Below, one piece after another: positions 55,432 to 64,000 of a DNA stretch of 64,000 bases (position 1 is its first letter; each line of letters begins with the position of its first letter). The DNA lies in contig CANTAL010000130.1 of assembly GCA_947650365.1 (NCBI GenBank), positions 496,001-560,000 on the forward strand. Reading direction: 5' to 3'. This DNA comes from Chamaelirium japonicum (taxonomy: Eukaryota; Streptophyta; Magnoliopsida; Liliales; Melanthiaceae). The translations under genes were made by a program, and so were the position numbers. The notes under the pieces are model-generated. The model was not told the origin of the DNA, did no database searches, and was given only the letters and a program-made list of their open reading frames with translations.

Positions 55432-56810
55432 ACGAATGAATTAGAATAAATTGTACGAATGAATTAGAATGGATCGTACGAATGAATTAGAATGGATCGT
55501 ACGAAGGAATTAGAATGGATCGTATGAATGAATTAGAATAGATCGTACGAATGAATTAGAATGGATCGTACGAAGGAATTAGAATGGATCGTACGAATGA
55601 ATTAGAATGGATATATTCGTGCAAATGAATTAGAATGGATCGTATGAATGTATTAGAATGGATCGTATGAGTGAATTAGAATGGATCGTACGAATGAATT
55701 AGAATGGATTGTATGAATGAATTAGAATGGATCGTACGAATGAATTAGAATGGATCGTATGAATGAATTAGAATTGATCGTACGAATGAATTAGAATGGA
55801 TCGTGCGAATGAATTAGAATGGATCGTACGAATGAATTAGAATGGATCGTACGAATGAACTAAAATGGATACATTCGTGCGAATGAATTAGAATGGATCG
55901 TACGAATGAATTAGAATGGATCGTACGAATGAATTAGAATGGATCGTACGAATGGATTAGAATGGATCATACGAATGAATTAGAATGGATCGTGCGAATG
56001 AATTAGAATGGATCGAACGAATGAATTAGAATGGATATATTCGAGCGAATGAATTAGAATAGATCGTACGAATGAATTAGAATGGATCATACGAATGAAT
56101 TAGAATGGATCGTACGAACGAATTAGAATAGATCGTACGAACGAATTAGAATGGATCGTATGAATGAATTAGAATGGATACATTCGTGTGAATGAATTAG
56201 AATGGATCGTATGAATGAATTAGAATTGATTTTGTGAATGAATTAGAACTGATCGTACGAATGATTTAGAATGGATACATTCGTGCGAATGAATTAGAAT
56301 GGATTGTATGAATGAATTAGAATGGATCGTACGAATGAATTAGAATGGATACATTCATGCGAATGAATTAGAATGGATCGTACGAATGAATTAGAATGGA
56401 TCATATGAATGAATTAGAATGGATCTTACAAATGAATTAGAATGGATCGTACGAATGAATTAGAATGGATCGTACGAATAAATTAGAATGGATACATTCG
56501 TGCGAATGAATTAGAATGGATCGGCCGAATGAATTAGAATGGATCGTACGAATGAATTAGAATGGATCGTACGAATAAATTAGAATGGATACATTCGTCC
56601 GAATGAATTAGAATGGATCATACGAATGAGTAAGAATGGATTGTACGAATGAAATAGAATAGATTGTACGAATAAATTAGAATGGATCCTACGAATGAAT
56701 TAGAATGGATCGTGTGAAAGAATTAGAATGGATTCTATGAATGAATTAGAATGGATCGTATGAATGAATTAGAATGGATCGTGTGAATGAATTCGAATGG
56801 ATCGTACGAA
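55432..56810 (+). repeat. Block 61, direct units
   Basis: This is the copy-B partner of block 51, with the same length in units and a GATCGGCCG change near 56519. Confidence 0.93.
56588..56753 (+). repeat. 166-bp cassette, copy 10 (11.2-kb copy B)
   Basis: This is the partner of the cassette at 45365. The last unit begins GATTCTATG instead of GATTGTATG. Confidence 0.83.
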
Positions 56811-57717
56811 TTCATTCTAATTCATTCATACAATCCATTCTAATTCTTTCACACGATCCATTCTAATTCATTCGTACGTTCCAATCTAATTCATTAGCAG
56901 GATCCATGCTAATTCATTCGATCGATCAATTCTAATTCATTAGCACGATCCATTCTAATTCATTCGTACGATCCATTCTAATTCATTTGCACGATCTATT
57001 CTAATTCATTCATAGGATCCATTCTAATTCATTCATACAATCCATTCTAATTCATTCATACAATCCATTCTAATTCTTTCACACGATCCATTCTAATTCA
57101 TTCGTAGGATCCATTCTAATTCATTCGTACAATCTATTCTATTTCATTCGTACGATCCATTCTTACTCATTCGTATGATCCATTCTAATTCATTCGGACG
57201 AATGTATCCATTCTAATTTATTCGTACGATCCATTCTAATTCATTCGTACGATCCATTCTATTTCATTCGTACGATCCATTCTTACTCATTCATACGATC
57301 CATTCGAATTCATTCGCACGATCCATTCTAATTTATTCATACGATCCAGTCTAATTCATTTATACAATCCATTTTAATTCTTTCACACGATCCATTCTAA
57401 TTCATTCGTAGGATCCATTCTAATTCATTCGTACAATCTATTCTATTTCATTCGTACGATCCATTCTTACTCATTCGTATGATCCATTCTAATTCATTCG
57501 GACGAATGTATCCATTCTAATTTATTCGTACGATCCATTCTAATTCATTCGTACGATCCATTCTAATTCATTCATATGATCCATTCTTACTCATTCGTAT
57601 GATCCATTCTAATTCATTCGTACGATCCATTCTAATTCATTCGTACGATCCATTCTATTTCATTCGCACAATCTATTCTAATTCATTTGTACGATCCATT
57701 CTAATTCATTCGTACGA
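56811..57717 (-). repeat. Block 62, inverted units
   Basis: This is the copy-B partner of block 52. It keeps TTCGATCGATC near 56918. Confidence 0.93.
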
Positions 57718-59062
57718 TCGTACGAATGAATTTGAATAGATCGTACGGAATGAATTAGAATGGATTTTATGAATGAATTAGAATGGATACATTCGTGCGA
57801 ATGAATTAGAATGGATCATACGAATGAGTAAGAATGGATCGTACGAATGAAATAGAATGGATTGTACGAATGAATTAGAATGGATCGTACAAATGAATTA
57901 GAGTGGATCGTACGAATGAATTAGAATGGATCATACGAATGAGTAAGAATGGATCGTACAAATGAAATAGAATGGATTGTACGAATGAATTAGAATAGAT
58001 CGTACGAATGAATTAGAATGGATCGTGTGAAAGAATTAGAATGCATTGTATGAATGAATTAGAATGGATCGTATGAATAAATTAGAATGGATCGTGAGAA
58101 TGAATTCGAATGGATCGAATGATCCATTCGAATAGAATGGATCGTATGAATGAATTAGAATAGATCGGGCGAATGAATTAGAATGGATTATAGGAATGAA
58201 TTAGAAAGGATCGTATGAATGAATTAGAATGGATCGTATGAATGAATTAGAATGGATCGTGCGAATGAATTAGAATAGATCGTACGAATGAATTAGAATT
58301 GATCGTACGAATGAATTAGAATGGATCATACGAATGAATTAGAATGGATCATACGAATGAGTAAGAATGGATCGTACGAATGAAATAGAATGGATTGTAC
58401 GAATGAATTAGAGTGGATACATTCGTGCGAATGAATTAGAATGGATCGTACGAATGAATTAGAATGGATCGTACGAATGAATTAGAATGCATCGTACGAA
58501 AGAATTAGAATGGATATATTCGTGCGAATGAATTAGAATGGATCGTACGAATGAATTAGACTGGATCGTACGAATGAATTTGAATGGATACATTTGTGCG
58601 AATGAATCTAAATGGATTGTATGAATGAATTACAATGGATCGTACGAATGAATTAGAATGGATTGTACGAATGAATTAAAATAGCTCATACGAATGAATT
58701 AGAATGAATCGTATGAATGAATTAGAATGGTTACATTCGTGCGAATGAATTAGAATAGATCGTACGAATGAATTAGAATGGATCGTACGAATAAATTAGA
58801 ATGGATCGTGGGAATGAATTAGAATGGATCGTACGAATGAATTGGAATGGATCCACCGAATGAGTTAGAATGGATCATACGAATGAATTAGAATGGATTG
58901 TATGAATGAATTAGAATGGATTGTGCGAATGAATTAGAATGGATCGTATGAATGAATAAGAATGGATCGTACGAATGAATTAGAATGGATCGTGCGAATG
59001 AATTAGCATGAATCGTACGAATGTATTAGAATGGATCATACGAATGAATTAGAATGAATCGT
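57718..59062 (+). repeat. Block 63, direct units
   Basis: This is the copy-B partner of block 53 but one 23-bp unit shorter near 58480. The hairpin at 58104 and AATCTAAATGG at 58600 are kept. Confidence 0.93.
58104..58133. repeat. Short hairpin with loop GAAT (copy B)
   Basis: This is identical to the hairpin at 46881, at an offset of 11223. It shows that the element predates the 11.2-kb duplication. Confidence 0.88.
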
Positions 59063-59879
59063 ACGATCCATTCTAATTCATTCGTACGATCCATTCTAAT
59101 TCATTCGCACGAATGTATCCATTCTAGTTTATTCGTACGATCCATTTTAGTTCATTCGTACGATCCATTCTAATTCATTCGTACGATCCATTCTAATTCA
59201 TTCGTATCATCCATTCTAATTAATTCGTATGATCCATTCTAATTCATTCGTATGATCCATTCTAATTCATTCATACAATCCATTCTAATTCATTTGCACG
59301 AATGTATTCATTCTAATTAATTCGTACGATCCATTCTAATTCATTCGTATGATCCATTCTTATTCATTCGCACGATCCAGTCTATTAGATTCGCACGATC
59401 CATTCTAATTCATCCGCACGAATGTATCCATTCTAATTCATTCGTACGATCCATTCTAATTCATTAATATGATACATTCTAATTCATTCGCACGATCCAT
59501 TCTAATTCATTCGTACGATCCATTCTAATTCATTCGTACGATCCATTCTAATTCATTCGCACGATCCATTCTAATTCATTCGTACAATCTATTTTATTTC
59601 ATTCGTACGATCCATTCTTACTCATTCGTATGATCCATTCTAATTCATTTGGACGAATGTATCCATTTTAATTTATTCGTACGATCCATTCTAATTCATT
59701 CGTACGATTCATTCTAATTCATTCGTACGATCCATTCTAATTCATTCGTCCGATCCATTCTAATTCATTCGCACGAATGTATCCATTCTAATTCATTCAT
59801 ACGGTTCATTCTAATTCATTCGCACAATCCATTCTATTTCATTCGTACGATCCATTCTTACTCATTCGTATGATCCATT
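59063..59879 (-). repeat. Block 64, inverted units
   Basis: This is the copy-B partner of block 54, with AGTCTATTAG in place of AGTCTATTGG. Confidence 0.93.
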
Positions 59880-60227
59880 ATGGATACATTCGTACGAATG
59901 AATTAGAATGGATCATACGAATGAGTAAGAATGGATCGTACGAATGAAATAGAATGGATTGTGCGAATGAATTAGAATGGAACGTACGAATGAATTAGAA
60001 TGGATCGTGTGAAAGAATTAGAATGGATTGTATGAATGAATTAGAATAGATCGTATGAATGAATTAGAATGGATCGTACGAATGAATTAGAATGGATCGT
60101 ACGAATGAACTAGAATGGATACATTCGTGCGAATGAATTAGAATGGATCGTACGAATGAATTAGAATGGATCGTACGAATGAATTAGAATGGATGTTACG
60201 AATGAATTAGAATGGATCGTACGAATG
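59880..60227 (+). repeat. Block 65, direct units
   Basis: This is the copy-B partner of block 55, with exactly the same length of 348 bp. Confidence 0.93.
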
Positions 60228-61953
60228 CACGATCCTTGCTAATTCATTCGTTCGATCAATTCTAATTCATTAGCACGATCCATTCTAATTCATTCGTACG
60301 ATCCATTCTAATTCATTCGCACGATCCATTCTAATTCATTCGTACGATCCATTCTAATTCTTTCACACGATCCATTCTAATTCATTCGTACGATCCATTC
60401 TAATTCATTCGTACGATCTATTCTAATTCATTCGTACGATCCATTCTAATTTCATTCGTACGATCCATTCTTATTCATTCGCTCGAATGTATCCATTCTA
60501 ATCCATTCGTACGATCCATTCTAATCCATTCGTACGATCCATTCTAATTCATTCGCATGAATGTAACCATTCTAATTCATTCATTTGATCCATTCTAATT
60601 CATTCGTACGATCCATTCTAATTCATTCGTCCGATCCATATTAATTCATTCGCACGAATGTATCCATTCTAATCCATTCGTAAGATCCATTCTAATTTAT
60701 TTGTACGATCCATTCTAATTCATTCGTCCGATCCATTCTAATTCATTCGCACGAATGTATCCATTCTAATTCATTCGTACGATCCATTCTAATTCATTCG
60801 TACGATCCATTCTAATTCATTCGTAAGATCCATTCTAATTCATTCGTACGATCCATTCTAATTCATTCATACGATCCATTCTAATTCATTCGCACGAATG
60901 TATCCATTCTAGTTCATTCGTATGATCCATTCTAATTCATTCATTCGATCCATTCTAATTCATTCGTCCGATCTATTCTAATTCATTCGCACGAATATAT
61001 CCATTCTAATTCATTCGTACGATCCATTCTAATTCATTCGTACGATCCATTCTAATTCATTCGTACGATCCATTCTAATTCATTCGCACGAATGTATCCA
61101 TTCTAGTTCATTCGTACGATCCATTCTAATTCATTCGCACGATCCATTCTAATTCATTCGAACGATCCATTCTAATTCATTCGCATGAATGTATCCATTC
61201 TAGTTCATTCGTACTATCCATTCTAATTCATTCGTACGATCCATTCTAATTCATTCATACAATCCATTCTAATTCATTAGCACGATCCATTCTAATTCAC
61301 TCATATGATCCATTCTAATACATTCATACGATCCATTCTAATTCATTTGCACGAATATATCCATTCTAATTCATTCGTACGATCCATTCTAATTCCTTCG
61401 TACGATCCATTTTAATTCATTCGTACGATCTATTCTAATTCATTCGTACGATCCATTCTAATTCCTTCGTACGATCCATTCTAATTCATTCGTACGATCC
61501 ATTCTAATTCATTCATACGATCCATTCTAATTCATTCGTACGATCCATTCTAATTCATTAGCACAAATGTATCCATTCTAATTCATTCGTACGATCCATT
61601 CTAATTCATTCGTACGATCCATTCTAATTCATTCGTAAGATCCATTATAATTCATTCGTACGATCCATTCTAATTCATTCGTACGATCCATTCTAATTCA
61701 TTCGCGAATGTATCCATTCTAATTCATTCGTACGATCCATTCTAATTCATTCGTACGATCCATTCTAATTCATTCATACGATCCATTCTAATTCATTCAT
61801 ACAATCCATTCTAATTCTATCACACGATCTATTCTAATTCATTCGTACGATCCATTCTAATTCATTCGCACAATCCATTCTATTTCATTCGTACGATCCA
61901 TTCTTACTCTTTCGTATGATCCATTCTAATTCATTCGCACGAATGTATCCATA
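60228..61953 (-). repeat. Block 66, inverted units
   Basis: This is the copy-B partner of block 56, one 23-bp unit shorter near 61790. ATTCGCATGAATG is intact here. Confidence 0.93.
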
Positions 61954-63342
61954 ATGGATCATACGAATGAGTAAGAATGGATCGTACGAATGAAATAGAA
62001 TGGATTGTGCGAATGAATTAGAATGGACCGTATGAATGAATTAGACGTACGAATGAATTAGAATGGATACATTCGTGCGAATAAATAAGAATGGATCATA
62101 CGAATGAGTAAGAATGGATCGTGCGAATGAATTAGAATGGATCGTGCGAACGAATTAGAATGGATCGTACGAATGAATTAGAATGGATCGTACGAATGAG
62201 TAAGAATGGATCGTACGAATGAAATAGAATGGATTGTACGAATGAATTAGAATGGATTCGTATGAATGAATTAGAATGGATACATTCGTGCGAATGAATT
62301 AGAATGGATCATACGAATGAGTAAGATTGGATCGTACGAATGAAATAGAATAGATTGTACGAATGAATTAGAATGGATCCTACGAATGAATTAGAATGGA
62401 TCGTGTGAAAGAATTAGAATGGATTGTATGAATTAATTAGAATGGATCGTATGAATGAATTAGAATGGATCGTACGAATGAATTAGAATGGATACATTCG
62501 TGCGAATGAATTAGAATTGATCGTACGAATGAATTAGAATAGATATATTCGTGCAAATGAATTAGAATGGATCGTATGAATGAATTAGAATGGATCGTAT
62601 GAGTGAATTAGAACGGATCGTACGAATGAAATAGAATGAATTAGAATTGATCGTACGAATGAAATAGAATGGATTGTACGAATGATTTAGAATGGATCGT
62701 ACGAATGAATTAGAATGGATCGTACGAATGATTTAGAATGGATACATTCGTGCGAATGAATTAGAATGGATCATACGAATGAGTAAGAATGGATCGAACG
62801 AATGAAATAGAATGGATTGTACGAATGAATTAGAATGGATTCGTACGATTGAATTAGAATGGATACATTCGTGCGAATGAATTAGAATGGATCGTACCAA
62901 TGAGTAAGAATGGATCGTACGAATGAAATAGAATGGATTGTGCGAATGAATTAGAATGGATTGTGCGAATGAATTAGAATGGATCGTACGAATGAATTAG
63001 AATGGATCATACGAATTAATTAGAATGGATCATACGAATGAATTAGAATGGATCGTACGAATGAATTAGAATGGATCGTACGAATGAATTAGAATGGATC
63101 GTACGAATGAATTAGAATGGATTATACGAATTAATTAGAATGGATCATACGAATGAATAAGAATGGATCGTACGAATGAATTAGAATGGATCGTACGAAT
63201 GAATTAGAATGGATACATTTGTGCGAATGACTTAGAATGGATCGTACGAATGGATTAGAATGGATCGTACGAATGGATTAGAATGGATACATTCGTGCAA
63301 ATGAATTAGAATGGATTGTATGAATGAATTAGAATGGATCGT
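61954..63342 (+). repeat. Block 67, direct units
   Basis: This is the copy-B partner of block 57, with the same truncated GAATTAGACGTACG unit at about 62040. Confidence 0.93.
62279..62444 (+). repeat. 166-bp cassette, copy 11 (11.2-kb copy B)
   Basis: This is the partner of the cassette at 51101 and shares its AAGATTGG and GAATTAATTAG variants. Confidence 0.83.
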
Positions 63343-64000
63343 ACGATCCATTCGAATTCATTCACATGATCCATTCTAATTCATTCGTACGATCCATTCT
63401 AATTCATTCATACGATCCATTCTAATTCATTCGTACGATCCATTCTAATTCATTCGTATATTCCATTCTAATTCATTCGTACGATCTATTCTATTTCATT
63501 CGTACGATCCATTCTTACTCATTCGTATGATCCATTCTAATTCATTCGAACGAATGTATCCATTCTAATTTATTCGTACGATCCATTCTAATTCATTCGT
63601 ACGATCCATTCTAATTCATTCGTACGATCCATTCTTACTCATTCGGATGATCCATTCTAATTCATTCGTACGATCCATTCTAATTCATTCGCTCGAATGT
63701 ATCCATTCTAATCCATTCGTACGATCTATTCTAATTCATTCGTACGATCCATTCTAATTCATTCGCACGATCCATTCTAATTCATTCGTACGATCCATTC
63801 TTATTCATTTGTACGATCCATTCTAATTCATTCGTAAGATCCATTCTAATTAATTCGTATGATCCATTCTAATTCATTCGTACGATCCATTCTAATTCAT
63901 TTGCACGAATATAATTCATTCGTACGATCCATTCTAATTCATTCGCACGAATGTAACCATTCTAATTCATTCATACGATCCATTCTAATTAATTCGTATG
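63343..64000 (-). repeat. Block 68, inverted units, continuing past the window
   Basis: It follows copy A to about 63598 and then diverges. Near 63905 a truncated long unit, CACGAATATAATTC, is present. The array continues beyond the window. Confidence 0.92.

Larger units (their letters stand above)
52424..63598. repeat. 11.2-kb higher-order repeat, copy B
   Basis: This is a tandem copy of 41195-52423. The offset between landmarks changes stepwise: 11229, 11223 after a 6-bp deletion near 53667, 11200 after loss of one 23-bp unit near 58480, 11201 at about 60555, and 11178 after loss of another unit near 61790. Scattered substitutions are also present. After about 63598 the sequence no longer follows the start of a third copy and instead resembles the segment near 14540-14670. 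Confidence 0.9.
1..64000. repeat. Satellite array of 23-bp and 28-bp units, filling the window
   Basis: Every line of the window is made of one repeat family. The 23-bp unit contains two GAATG pentamers separated by AATTA and then GATCGTAC; consecutive clean copies are seen at 22039-22061 and 22062-22084. The 28-bp unit (for example 1655-1682) has ACATT inserted after GAT and reads GATACATTCGTGC. A 24-bp variant has GATTCGTAC (about 1196, 7254, 13397, 33267). Units occur in both orientations in alternating blocks. There is no interruption by unrelated sequence, no poly-A tract, no transposon end and no coding-like region. This is known satellite architecture in eukaryotic heterochromatin. The pentamer GAATG/CATTC resembles the motif of human satellites II and III, but the 23-bp organisation differs and I do not infer homology. 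Species and chromosomal location cannot be read from the sequence. Confidence 0.97.

Noticed and set aside
1..64000. CRISPR array
   Set aside because: Unit length of 23 bp might suggest short direct repeats, but there are no unique spacers. The intervening sequence is the repeat itself and orientation flips.
1..64000. Heat-shock-element-like GAA/TTC motifs
   Set aside because: TTC and GAA occur as TTCnnnnGAA around GTAC, not with the 2-base spacing of a heat-shock element. They follow from the pentamer composition.
1..64000. Homology to human satellites II/III because of GAATG/CATTC
   Set aside because: Only the pentamer is shared. The 23/28-bp unit with GATCGTAC and the block inversions do not match those families as I know them, so no species claim is made.

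Overview
The whole 64-kb window is one satellite DNA array. I found no stretch that is not built from the same repeat, and no protein-coding gene, RNA gene, transposon, CRISPR array or ordinary single-copy DNA. The basic unit is 23 bp: two GAATG pentamers separated by AATTA, followed by GATCGTAC (clean run of units from 22039). A second, 28-bp unit carries an extra ACATT after GAT, giving GATACATTCGTGC (example 1655-1682). A rarer 24-bp form has GATTCGTAC. The unit is about 35% GC. This is the structure of eukaryotic heterochromatic satellite. The sequence does not identify the species or the chromosomal position (centromere, pericentromere, subtelomere or arm block).

The array is not a simple head-to-tail ladder. 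It flips orientation about 67 times, giving 68 blocks from about 25 bp to about 2.4 kb. The flips fall into a few recurrent junction types. Many sit exactly on the palindrome CGTACG inside the unit; others form GAATTC, CCATTATGG, CCATAATGG or GTGC/ACGATCC joints. Identical joint types recur far apart, so most junctions were probably copied by later duplication rather than formed independently.

Several scales of higher-order structure lie above the 23-bp unit. The 28-bp units are spaced 23n+28 bp apart, often exactly 97, 120 or 143 bp. A 166-bp cassette of one 28-bp and six 23-bp units with linked diagnostic variants recurs at least eleven times in the direct orientation. Segmental duplications include a 551-bp offset pair near 14 kb, a pair at 29.8/34.6 kb, a pair at 29.2/37.7 kb, and a roughly 7.3-7.7-kb offset pair joining the window start to 7.3-10.3 kb.

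The largest structure is a tandem duplication of about 11.2 kb: copy A 41195-52423 and copy B 52424 to about 63598. The copies keep every orientation switch and differ by scattered substitutions, a 6-bp deletion, a 1-bp indel and two losses of a single 23-bp unit.

Variation between units is concentrated at the CpG dinucleotides and is mostly of C-to-T or G-to-A type. This suggests the array is or was cytosine-methylated. Short open reading frames exist, but they are a by-product of the repeat and I do not annotate them as genes. Unit-level and duplication statements come from reading and aligning landmarks by eye. Similarity percentages, copy counts and species assignment would need computation.
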